Assembly (NCBI GenBank): GCA_964228885.1
Contig: CAXRCG010000015.1
Coordinates: 1 to 64,000, forward strand
Direction of reading: 5' to 3'
DNA from: UBA4582 sp964228885
GTDB lineage: Bacteria > Pseudomonadota > Gammaproteobacteria > Pseudomonadales > Azotimanducaceae
Length of the DNA stretch: 64,000 bases
Below the pieces are notes generated by a model. It was not told the DNA's origin. It did no database searches and was given only the letters and a program-made list of their open reading frames with translations. Position numbers and translations under genes: made by a program. Each line of letters begins with the position of its first letter. Position 1 is the stretch's first letter. Positions 36,462 to 44,043 of the stretch are shown piece by piece.

Positions 36462-37721
36462 TTATGCAGGCTTTTTAATTTTTCCCTCGCTGGCTAAAGA
36501 TTCAATGGTGCTATCCGGGACCCCCGCTTCTCTTAAAACTTCAAGGGTGTGTTGACCCAGTGTGGGGCTTGGTGTGCGAATCTCGAGCGTGGTTTTTGAG
36601 AACTGCACGGGCGGTGAAACGACAGTGACGTCACCTACCACTGGGTGTGACATTTGGCTTAGATAACGGTTGGCGAGTACCTGTTCATTCTCCAGTAATT
36701 GCGCTTTTAGGTTGACGCGACTCGCTGGCACGTCAGCCGCAAGCAACAGAGGCATCCAATGCTCAAGGGATTGTTCCAGGAGGCGTTGTTCAACGCGTAT
36801 TCGTTGTTCATTGACATGACGCCGTAAGTCGTCGGGTTGAAAGCCCTCAGTTTCGAGCAGTGGGTCCGTAAGGTCTAGTACTTTTAATAAGCGCTTCTGG
36901 ACAACTGACCCGCCGGCGCCCAGGCAAAGTACTTGGTCTGCAGTGCGAAAAAAACCGTAATATGCTGCGGTGGCGCCTAGCAGTTTTGTTTGCGACTGTC
37001 TGGACAATACGTCTTCCCATGTTGCGCCTTGCGTAAACGCTTCTTTGAGATAGTTTGCGAATTCCGCGCGGTGTTCATCGTACGCCGCGACTGAGTTTAT
37101 ATTGTTGTTCTGTAATACGAGAGCTGCCTGAAGAAGGGAGACGTCCAGTTTCTGTCCCTCGCCTTTTCTCTCACGATGGAACAAAGCAGTTGCGATGCCC
37201 CAGGCCATGAGCATCGCTGCGCTGTAGTCAATAACTGGGTCTACTAGCGGTATCGGACCATTGGTTGTTAGTGGTGCCAATCCAGAATAACCTTGTAGTG
37301 CCATATCCATGCCTGCGTTTGTTGCGAGCGGGCCTCTGGGGCCAAACCCTGTGTTCTCAGCATAAATAAGCTTTGGGTTGATTTTTCGCAGAGTATCGTA
37401 GTCGAACCCGAGTTTCTCTGCTTGTCCGGGACGAAAATTTGCGACGACGACGTCGGACTTGCTAACAAGGTGTTTAAGGGCAGAGGTGACCGTTGGGTCG
37501 GATATGTCGCAGGCGATAGATCGTTTGTTTCTGTTCTTATTAAGAAACTGTTGGCCCTCGCTGCTTGTATATTTTTCCCCATTGCGTCGCGCCTCATCGC
37601 CGATCAGAGGTTCTACTTTAATGACGTCAGCGCCAGCATCTGCCAGTAATTGACAACAATAAGGAGCAGCAATAAACCTACCAAACTCTAAGACTCGAAT
37701 ACCTGTTAATGCGCCTGTCAT
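36462..37721 (-). CDS. CaiB/BaiF family III CoA-transferase
   Basis: 419 residues. GIRVLEFGRFIAAPYCCQLLADAGADVIKVEP opens the interlaced dimer fold, NKNRNKRSI and NFRPG follow, and Asp139 in AGMDMALQ is the catalytic carboxylate that forms the acyl anhydride. These enzymes move CoA between organic acids. The GAGAGA site and ATG are clear. An alpha/beta hydrolase precedes it by 43 nt and a methyltransferase follows, so a small operon is likely. A second member is at 56470-57648. Substrate unknown. Confidence 0.9.
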   Translation of the reverse strand: MTGALTGIRVLEFGRFIAAPYCCQLLADAGADVIKVEPLIGDEARRNGEKYTSSEGQQFLNKNRNKRSIACDISDPTVTSALKHLVSKSDVVVANFRPGQAEKLGFDYDTLRKINPKLIYAENTGFGPRGPLATNAGMDMALQGYSGLAPLTTNGPIPLVDPVIDYSAAMLMAWGIATALFHRERKGEGQKLDVSLLQAALVLQNNNINSVAAYDEHRAEFANYLKEAFTQGATWEDVLSRQSQTKLLGATAAYYGFFRTADQVLCLGAGGSVVQKRLLKVLDLTDPLLETEGFQPDDLRRHVNEQRIRVEQRLLEQSLEHWMPLLLAADVPASRVNLKAQLLENEQVLANRYLSQMSHPVVGDVTVVSPPVQFSKTTLEIRTPSPTLGQHTLEVLREAGVPDSTIESLASEGKIKKPA

Positions 37722-37764
37722 ATTTCTCTCTCAAGGTTTCGAAAACAGCGCTGACCCCTATTCA

Positions 37765-38529
37765 TCAGCTTGCGAGCCTTCTCTTAAATTCCGTGACAAT
37801 GCTGGTAAAAAGCCCGGGCCTATAGAAAGGTGAGCTGTGACCGGTCATCTCCATTATTCTGAAGTCTGAATCAGGAATGTTATTTGCGATACGCTGTGCT
37901 TCCGCGAGATTCATATCCTGTCGGCCGCAAACGACCAAGACAGGCACATCGAGTCCCCCAAGTTTTTCAGACAAGTCAGGCTCGCCCTGGTGCGCGGTGT
38001 GTGTTTTAAGTGCGGCATCTCGATTTTCGTAGAATCGCCAGTATTTTTGGAGCTCGACAGTTGGTTCTCCTGCTTCAGTGAGCATTTTTCTTGCTTGGGC
38101 GCCCATTTCCTGCTGGCCCGTTTGTTCTACAGGTGGCATCAATGAAACGTCGAACAGTCCTAGACCGGTTAGCTTTTTTGGATGTCGTAATGCAAATCGC
38201 GCAGCGGTGCGGGCACCATAAGCGACCCCTAGGATAAATCCGGGTGGTAGAGAGAGCGCATCCATAAGCTTCGCGAGGTCGTCAGCATATTGTGAAAAAG
38301 TAAAGTCAGCGTCAGCGCCCCAGCCACTTTTACCCGTGCCACGGATATCAAATCGAAGCACTCTGTAGTGTTTTAGCAGACCATCAAGTACGATTTCCCA
38401 ACAAGTCAGATTGTGACTAGCCATGTTGATCAGCGTCAGTAGAGGCTTTGTTTCATCACCTGCCAGTGAGTAGTGCAGGGATATGCCGTCGATCTCTGCG
38501 AAAGAATGGTCCTGATCATATGCGTTCAT
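37765..38529 (-). CDS. Alpha/beta hydrolase-fold protein lacking the nucleophile serine
   Basis: 254 residues resembling 3-oxoadipate enol-lactonase/haloperoxidase-type hydrolases: RFDIRGTGKSGWG (59-71), VVCGRQDMN (acid residue) and MTGHSSPF (His). The nucleophile elbow reads G-V-A-Y-G (101-105), with Ala103 where Ser or Asp normally stands; the codon is GCT. The oxyanion turn and the other triad members are kept. It could be a cofactor-free lyase or ligand-binding relative rather than an esterase. It stands between the PQQ sugar dehydrogenase and the CoA-transferase genes on the same strand. Confidence 0.83.
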   Translation of the reverse strand: MNAYDQDHSFAEIDGISLHYSLAGDETKPLLTLINMASHNLTCWEIVLDGLLKHYRVLRFDIRGTGKSGWGADADFTFSQYADDLAKLMDALSLPPGFILGVAYGARTAARFALRHPKKLTGLGLFDVSLMPPVEQTGQQEMGAQARKMLTEAGEPTVELQKYWRFYENRDAALKTHTAHQGEPDLSEKLGGLDVPVLVVCGRQDMNLAEAQRIANNIPDSDFRIMEMTGHSSPFYRPGLFTSIVTEFKRRLAS

Positions 38530-38567
38530 ATTGTTTGCTCTTGGTGTTAATGAAGTTAAAGGTGTTG

Positions 38568-39845
38568 CTACTTTCTCTCTCCAGTCGGTGCAGAGATTCG
38601 GAGAATTCTAGTTTTTGGCATATCTTCTATTACATAAATAGCCCCATCTGGACCCTGGCTGATATGGCGAAGCCTGTGCCCGGGTTCATCTAATAATCTT
38701 TCTTCGCCTGTGATGTGCTCACCTTTAAGTTCGAGTCTGGCTAAGTGCATCGAAGATAAGCCGGTCAGAAACAGGTTGCCACGCCAGCCGGGAAACATTT
38801 TGCCGGTGTAGAACATCATATCCGAGGGAGCCATCGAAACAGGGCTCCAATAGTAAATTGGCTGCTCGGTGCCTTGTTTTGTCGTCATGCCAGTACCGAC
38901 GGGTTTAGTGCCAGCCATACGGCCATAAGATACAGAAGGCCAGCCGTAATCTTTGCCGGGCGCAATCACATTTATCTCATCACCCCCTGTTCCGCCCTGG
39001 TCAGCAACCCAAAAGTCGCCGGTTGCAGGGTTCAATTCTAGACTGTTTGAATTGCGTAAGCCCACAACGTAGGCCATATCATTAATCTCGTCGTTGCCAA
39101 TGAATGGGTTGTCATGTGGTATTGACCCGTCGGTGTTGAGACGTAAAATCATACCAAAGGTTGCTTTGAGATCTTGCTCGCCCATCGGGCTCTTTCGTTG
39201 TGTTGTGATCAGCAGTTTGCCGTCTTTGTCAAAGGCCATTCTGCTGGGTGTTGTTTCAACAATAGTCTTCACGTTGGAGATACTGCGTTCATCTTCTGCG
39301 AGGATGGCGCTAGCAACTCGCCAAATGCCCCAGGTTTTTTTGCTTTTCTCTTGCCGCGAGAGCTTGTTCCATTCAAGTCGTTCCTTTGCGAACTGTTTGT
39401 AGCGTTTATCCGAGTTGTCGCTTTTTACGTTTGGTGGTGGTGCGAGGTAGGTAAAATAAAGTGTCCGGTTCGTTTTGAAATTTGGATCTAGGATAATGTC
39501 ATTTAAGCCGCGAGATCCCCATGCCCGAACTGCAGGTACACCGTCGATTGGCTCGGAGACAGAACCTTTGTTTGAGATAATTCTGATGCGTCCCGGGACT
39601 TCTGTAACCATCATCTTGCCATTTGGCATGTGCACCATAGTCCAGGGTCGATGTAGACTCGTGACGAACTCGGTGACATTGAAAGTTGGACTTTTTAATG
39701 CGAGCGGCGCTCTTGTTTGACCTTGGTAGAGCGGTGGAACAGCATGCGTGCCGTCAAATACCTGTTGCGAGAATGTTGGTGAAGACAGGCCAGACAGTAC
39801 CAGCCCTAACATTGCGAGGCGTCGGGTATACGAAAAAATGTCCAT
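38568..39845 (-). CDS. Exported PQQ-dependent sugar dehydrogenase (YliI-like)
   Basis: 425 residues from the ATG at 39845, with GAGGA 7 nt upstream. A signal peptide is followed by the six-bladed propeller of soluble aldose dehydrogenases: SLHRPWTMVHMPNGKMMVTE, GSRGLNDIILDP, and DQGGTGGDEINVI. PQQ binding comes from Arg/His residues across the blades. The enzyme oxidises sugars or other alcohols in the periplasm. No PQQ synthesis genes are visible in this window. A candidate promoter lies just upstream at 39870-39898. Confidence 0.88.
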   Translation of the reverse strand: MDIFSYTRRLAMLGLVLSGLSSPTFSQQVFDGTHAVPPLYQGQTRAPLALKSPTFNVTEFVTSLHRPWTMVHMPNGKMMVTEVPGRIRIISNKGSVSEPIDGVPAVRAWGSRGLNDIILDPNFKTNRTLYFTYLAPPPNVKSDNSDKRYKQFAKERLEWNKLSRQEKSKKTWGIWRVASAILAEDERSISNVKTIVETTPSRMAFDKDGKLLITTQRKSPMGEQDLKATFGMILRLNTDGSIPHDNPFIGNDEINDMAYVVGLRNSNSLELNPATGDFWVADQGGTGGDEINVIAPGKDYGWPSVSYGRMAGTKPVGTGMTTKQGTEQPIYYWSPVSMAPSDMMFYTGKMFPGWRGNLFLTGLSSMHLARLELKGEHITGEERLLDEPGHRLRHISQGPDGAIYVIEDMPKTRILRISAPTGERK

Positions 39846-39869
39846 AAATGATCCTCGATTATTGTAAGC

Positions 39870-39898
39870 GTAAGACTTGCAGTAACGAATGATGTCAA
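39870..39898 (-). promoter_or_regulatory. Candidate sigma-70 promoter for the PQQ dehydrogenase
   Basis: On the minus strand a perfect TTGACA (39893-39898) is followed after 17 nt by TCTTAC (39870-39875), a poor -10. Transcription would begin about 20 nt before the ATG at 39845. Only the -35 and spacing are good. Confidence 0.35.
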
Positions 39899-40133
39899 TG
39901 CGGCGCGATAGCAAAATGATAATTGAGAAAAGCTTGTTAGAAAACCTACTGTGCACCTAATCGGGTTTTCGATGCAAGTGGCACCGATGAGGAGTCGTCC
40001 AGTCGCATTAAGTAATGCGACGGCTGCCTCGATATAAAGACCGATGATTGTTAAGCGAGTCAACAATGTTGAAAGTCTAGTTGCTAACTGTTCTATAGTG
40101 CCTTGTTACAAGAAAATCACTCCCCTGAAAAAG

Positions 40134-40153
40134 GCCCGCGAGCGCTTGCGGGC
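40134..40153. terminator. GC-rich terminator-like hairpin without an obvious gene
   Basis: GCCCGC and GCGGGC pair around GAGCGCTT, with possible extension through a G:U and an A:U. On the minus strand the stem is followed directly by CTTTTT, and on the plus strand by GCTTTT, so it could act in either direction. Confidence 0.6.
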
Positions 40154-40243
40154 GCTTTTGCTGTTTGAGGGGTTTACTTATTTGCTATTGTTAAAGCGCA
40201 GGTTGAAAGATGACCACCGTATTCAATAAAGAGGGAGTGAGAG

Positions 40244-41074
40244 ATGACAGTTGTAGGTTTGCTTAACCCCGGCGCGATGGGCGCTTCAATAGGAGCTGCA
40301 GCGTTAACCAACGTAGATGAAGTGTTATGGACCTCGGAGGGAAGAAGTGATGCGACGCGCATAAGGGCTGAAAAGGCAGGTTTAACTGATGCGAGTTCGT
40401 TTGCCGGACTGGTCAATGACAGCGAGCTTATTTTAAGTGTTTGCCCCCCCGCTAGTGCTTTGTCGTTGGCGAGTCAGGTATTTTCTCATGGATTTAAAGG
40501 CACTTATGTTGACTGTAATGCTATTGCTCCGGAACAAACCAGGGCGATCGCGGAGCTTGCTAGTCACAAAGGGGCGAGGCTTGTTGATGGGGGTATTATC
40601 GGTGGCCCGGCGTGGCGAGCGACAGCCGGTACCAGATTGTGGCTCTCAGGCCCCGACATCAGCGAGGTGGCAGCATTGTTCGAACGTTCTCCCTTGCTCA
40701 TCGGTGTTGCGGGCTGTGACATTGGTGCAGCCTCTGCGCTGAAGATGTGTTTTGCCGCTTTTACGAAAGGATCGACAGCGTTACTAGCCGCTGTGCTCGC
40801 TGTCGCAGATAAGGAGGGTGTAGGAGATGTGCTGGCTGAGCAGTGGGGAGAAGCGTTTACCCATAAAACCAAGCAGCAAGTCTCGACAAATTCTGCCAAG
40901 GCCTGGCGCTTTGCGGGTGAAATGGAACAGATAGCTGCGACCTTTGACAGTGCTGGATTGCCCGGCGGGTTTCATGAAGCAGCCGCTGAAGTGTTTTACC
41001 GGCTTTCCGATTTCAAGGATTGGCAATCGGAACCTGCATTTGAAGACCTGTTGCAGGCGCTGCAATTAAAATGA
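40244..41074 (+). CDS. NAD(P)-dependent oxidoreductase, 6-phosphogluconate dehydrogenase-like (DUF1932 C-terminus)
   Basis: 276 residues. The N-terminal Rossmann domain begins VGLLNPGAMGASIGAA (4-19), and the C-terminal helical domain (from ~185) is of the DUF1932 type that replaces the usual 3-hydroxyacid dehydrogenase C-terminus. GGIIGGPAW resembles the substrate-binding GG motif. Likely it reduces or oxidises a 3-hydroxyacid-like compound. GAGG lies upstream of the ATG. Its end overlaps the convergent Nudix gene by 9 bp. The upstream gap carries a terminator-like hairpin. Confidence 0.83.
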   Translation: MTVVGLLNPGAMGASIGAAALTNVDEVLWTSEGRSDATRIRAEKAGLTDASSFAGLVNDSELILSVCPPASALSLASQVFSHGFKGTYVDCNAIAPEQTRAIAELASHKGARLVDGGIIGGPAWRATAGTRLWLSGPDISEVAALFERSPLLIGVAGCDIGAASALKMCFAAFTKGSTALLAAVLAVADKEGVGDVLAEQWGEAFTHKTKQQVSTNSAKAWRFAGEMEQIAATFDSAGLPGGFHEAAAEVFYRLSDFKDWQSEPAFEDLLQALQLK

Positions 41075-41674
41075 CAAGCCAAACAACTGCCAGTCACCCG
41101 CTTTGCTGCGCTCATCGATAGCGCCAATCGAGAGCCCTGTTCCCGGCTCGTTCTGCAGGGCTTGCTGAATGCCCCATTTCGAGAGTCCCTGAACCCCTTC
41201 AATGTGTTCCATTTCTTCTAGAGAGTAGAAACCTGCATCGCTGATTTCGTCACCATCGAAAGCGGGTTCTCCAGACTCGTAGTTAAGACGAAAAATCACG
41301 TAAATATTGGTTGCCGGGCCGCCTCGGCCCCCCCCTAAAGAATGACGAAAGGCGAGCACGTCATGTACGCTGGCGATCACGTTTGACTCCTCGTGTACCT
41401 CCCGCTCGACGGCAGTCGACAGTAGCTCGTCGTGCTCGGCATAGCCGCCGGGGATTTGCCACATACCAGCAAAAGGGTTATGTCCTCGCTGGACTAGCAG
41501 CGCTTTGGTGACACCATCGATTTCACGGGTGACGACACCGGCGCAGCCGATGGAGAACTCTCCGAAGTGAATAAACCCGCAACCAACGGCGACACATGCC
41601 AGACGTTCACGTTCGCCATCGTGTCGAGTAGAGATAGGGTCGCCGCATTTTGGGCAGAAATTGAGTGGGGACAT
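41066..41674 (-). CDS. Nudix hydrolase with N-terminal zinc ribbon
   Basis: 202 residues from the ATG at 41674 with GGAAGA upstream. The N-terminal CPKCG and later CVAVGC pair make a zinc ribbon (~6-30). The Nudix box starts GGYAEHDE and ends REVHEESN (~85-107), preceded by MWQIPGG. The overall shape is like NUDT/NudC-type enzymes acting on nucleoside diphosphate derivatives. It is convergent with the oxidoreductase gene, overlapping by 9 bp. Substrate unknown. Confidence 0.87.
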   Translation of the reverse strand: MSPLNFCPKCGDPISTRHDGERERLACVAVGCGFIHFGEFSIGCAGVVTREIDGVTKALLVQRGHNPFAGMWQIPGGYAEHDELLSTAVEREVHEESNVIASVHDVLAFRHSLGGGRGGPATNIYVIFRLNYESGEPAFDGDEISDAGFYSLEEMEHIEGVQGLSKWGIQQALQNEPGTGLSIGAIDERSKAGDWQLFGLSF

Positions 41675-41839
41675 GTTCTTCCGGGGCGCGTTTAGTTTGA
41701 GTGCGCTCGCTACAAAATTGAAAGGCACTATAAATCCTCCGCACTGCCAGTTCAATTCCCGATCAGGTGGCTAAATCTCACACTCATTGCAAATGTCTGC
41801 AGGTTGCATCTGCAAGTGATCTCATTGAGTATTGTCGTT

Positions 41840-42004
41840 ATGTACGAAGAACTGGAAAAGAGAATAGAAGAGCAGGAAGTTTGGACTTTCCGGGAGTGTC
41901 TGGGTTTGGCTGTAGACTTTGGATTAAAAACCAGAATGGTGATTGCGCAGGTGCTGATGCAAGGAAAAGCCTACGTTGATCACGAAAACGATGAGCAATG
42001 CTGA
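41840..42004 (+). CDS. Possible small acidic protein (54 residues)
   Basis: The ATG at 41840 opens a frame whose residues look protein-like: a charged helix MYEELEKRIEEQEVW, then FRECLGLAVDFGLKTR and a short tail ending DEQC. Codon choice resembles neighbours, but no clear Shine-Dalgarno site is present and I do not recognise a family. An in-frame ATG at 41804 is an alternative start. It sits alone in the 512-nt gap between the Nudix and AlkC/AlkD-like genes. Confidence 0.4.
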   Translation: MYEELEKRIEEQEVWTFRECLGLAVDFGLKTRMVIAQVLMQGKAYVDHENDEQC

Positions 42005-42145
42005 CCTGCCAGTTCCAGCGGGTATGGCGCATTAAAATCATTTCCCGACCGATGCGCGCCTAGACCACCAAGCATTCCAACGCGATAAGACCCGCGATAA
42101 GCTGACTCGGGAGAAGAGCTCTGATTTTTCCCAACATATCGATGA

Positions 42146-42164
42146 TAGCGACAGCTTGTCGCTA
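42146..42164 (-). terminator. Hairpin after the AlkC/AlkD-like gene
   Basis: TAGCGACA and TGTCGCTA form a perfect 8-bp stem with a 3-nt loop, 22 nt past the stop of the minus-strand gene. No long T-run follows on that strand. Confidence 0.5.
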
Positions 42165-42186
42165 AAGCACCTTTCGCCCAAGATAG

Positions 42187-43320
42187 CTATTCCAGCACGA
42201 AGGACCTTTTACCCCGGGCAACACCGTTCACGACGACCTCTACATGGTGTTTACCACGATACATGGTTCGGGTGGTGATAGGGCGAAATGAAATTTTTTT
42301 ACTAACCTGAAGCACTTCGCCTGATTGCGCTTTAACGTCTTTAACGGCAAAAACTCGAGGTGAATGACTTGCATTGGCTTTTAGGTAGTGAACTCGAAGC
42401 GCGATTTTGAGGTTTTGGTTTGCCTGCGATTTGATCTTGCAGGCGTAAATCAGGTTTTCGCCCACCTGCACTGAATCTGGTATAGCGATGGCAGTCACTT
42501 TGAATTCAGGTTTGATGGGATAACCCAGCAGGGCAAGTGCATCAGGGTGATCTTGTTTTACTAAGGTTCGTAGTGCATGCCGGGTTAACCATTGCGTATC
42601 TGAAGAGGGTTTCTTTTGCCACTTGGTCAGAGTAGCAATCACCTTAACTGGTTCAAGTTTTGATAGATCGTTTAGTGTATTGGCAACAGAGCGTATGACA
42701 TATCGTGTGTTATCGTGTTTGAGTATTTCCAACACTTCAAATATCTCGTCGTTATTGATGTTCGCGCGTTCTGCCCAAGGCAAAAATGGTCTGATACCCT
42801 CTGAAGCAAGCCTCCGGACATGGTAGTTCTTGTTCAGCGCACATTCTCTAATGAAGGACATACTTTCATTTGGATAATGGCGCAGGAAAGGCCGAATTGG
42901 GTTTTCAGCGGTGAAACGTTTGGTGCTCTCCCCGAGAAAGGCGAGGGAGTTTTTTAGATTCGATTCGGTGCATCCGAACTTAGCAACGTATTCCCCAGGC
43001 ACGGTCCAGATAAATTGACCGAAGTCGTTGTCGGTCATTTCCGGGTCGAGAGGAGGAGGGAGCGCGTCTTCAAGTATTTTGAGCGCCTGATCAAAGCTCT
43101 CGGGCAGGTATCGCGCAAGCACGGTGACTATCCAGTCGATGCGTTGTTTGAGTTCAAGCTCTGGAAACTTGTCGAGAACCGTCTTTTCAAACTGCTTCTG
43201 ATTGAATTTGGCCTTGTGTGCGTGAGCGGATTTTGCGAGCGCACCGGAGAGAACACCCACAGATCGGGCATTAAATAACTGATCCTTTAACGAAAAACTC
43301 GTTTCAGCTTTGATTGCCAT
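42187..43320 (-). CDS. DNA alkylation repair family protein (HEAT-repeat, AlkC/AlkD-like)
   Basis: 377 residues from the ATG at 43320, where the protein begins MAIKAETSFSLKDQLFN, as relatives do; the 43365 start adds 15 unrelated residues. Helical HEAT-type repeats fill ~1-250 (LKQRIDWIVTVLARYLP, LAFLGESTKRFTAENPIRPFLRHYP, HVRRLASEGIRPFLPWA). The C-terminal ~100 residues look like an Ig-type beta domain (KVTAIAIPDSVQVGENLIYACKIK), as in AlkC. AlkC and AlkD are glycosylases removing 3-methyl- and 7-methyl-purines. The C-terminal domain favours the AlkC side. Confidence 0.82.
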   Translation of the reverse strand: MAIKAETSFSLKDQLFNARSVGVLSGALAKSAHAHKAKFNQKQFEKTVLDKFPELELKQRIDWIVTVLARYLPESFDQALKILEDALPPPLDPEMTDNDFGQFIWTVPGEYVAKFGCTESNLKNSLAFLGESTKRFTAENPIRPFLRHYPNESMSFIRECALNKNYHVRRLASEGIRPFLPWAERANINNDEIFEVLEILKHDNTRYVIRSVANTLNDLSKLEPVKVIATLTKWQKKPSSDTQWLTRHALRTLVKQDHPDALALLGYPIKPEFKVTAIAIPDSVQVGENLIYACKIKSQANQNLKIALRVHYLKANASHSPRVFAVKDVKAQSGEVLQVSKKISFRPITTRTMYRGKHHVEVVVNGVARGKRSFVLE

Positions 43321-43448
43321 TGGGTGCCAATCCCATGAAATAAGAGCTGCGTAAGTGCAGTTCATTGTCAGAAAATGATCTCATAGTACCATTCATTTTT
43401 CAGATGAAGCGAAACCTTGATTGAGGGCGGTCCTAACGCGCAGGACGC

Positions 43449-43883
43449 CTACCGGTTGAGATTTATAGTAGTCTCGGTATCTGAGTTAACCTCAAACCTA
43501 GCAGCCTGCCGTTTAGGTGGGCTCAGTTTGCCTTTTGTATTGTTTGAACCCCCCCAGGGCTCTTTTGGTATACCGACAAAGTTTGTTTCCATTTTGCTAT
43601 TCCCGTTGACGTCGTGCATCGCTCTGATTGAATAAGTGCCGGGAGATATATCGTGCAGTTTTACTGAAGTAGTCTTCCCTGAGGGCGTCAATATCAATGA
43701 AGCGGAGGGTGAAGCCTTGTCTTTAAATTGTTGCTCCGATGCGATCACAGCGACCATGATGCCGCCTGTCTGCTCCACAATGCCCTCGATGGTTATCTTC
43801 AAATCTGACGCAAGCAACTGAGGAGGTAATAGTAGCGTTAGAAAAATGGTGAGGTATAGCCATGAGGCTAAAAGTATTTCCAT
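43449..43883 (-). CDS. Exported DUF2141 protein
   Basis: 144 residues from the ATG at 43883. A signal peptide (to about LLAS, ~25) precedes a beta-sandwich with the DUF2141 signature: IRAMHDVNGNSKMETNFVGIPKEPWG and GGSNN. Residues DVNGNSKME resemble a calcium-binding loop. Such proteins are periplasmic or outer-surface with no known reaction. It diverges from the PhoX-like gene and lies 84 nt from the AlkC/AlkD-like gene, tail to head. Confidence 0.85.
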   Translation of the reverse strand: MEILLASWLYLTIFLTLLLPPQLLASDLKITIEGIVEQTGGIMVAVIASEQQFKDKASPSASLILTPSGKTTSVKLHDISPGTYSIRAMHDVNGNSKMETNFVGIPKEPWGGSNNTKGKLSPPKRQAARFEVNSDTETTINLNR

Positions 43884-44043
43884 TTTTTTGCTCTGCTGTA
43901 GGTTGTTATTAGCGTTTAATTGAACGCAATTTATTACCAAATCATAGATGCTGAACCCGCGGTGGTAGGTGTGAAATTGTCATAGGCAGGGTAGAGTACA
44001 GCCCTGCCAATATTCACAAAGTTACTTTGCACCAAGGACCACC

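Larger units (their letters stand above)
39846..40243. other. Long divergent gap with two hairpins; possible noncoding RNA
   Basis: This 398-nt stretch holds no convincing gene. It has a perfect 8-bp hairpin GTCGCATT-AAGT-AATGCGAC at 40002-40021 and a GC-rich terminator-like hairpin at 40134-40153. The terminator belongs to neither divergent neighbour, so a small RNA or a leader RNA is possible. I saw no resemblance to 6S, tmRNA, SRP or RNase P RNA. Confidence 0.4.
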
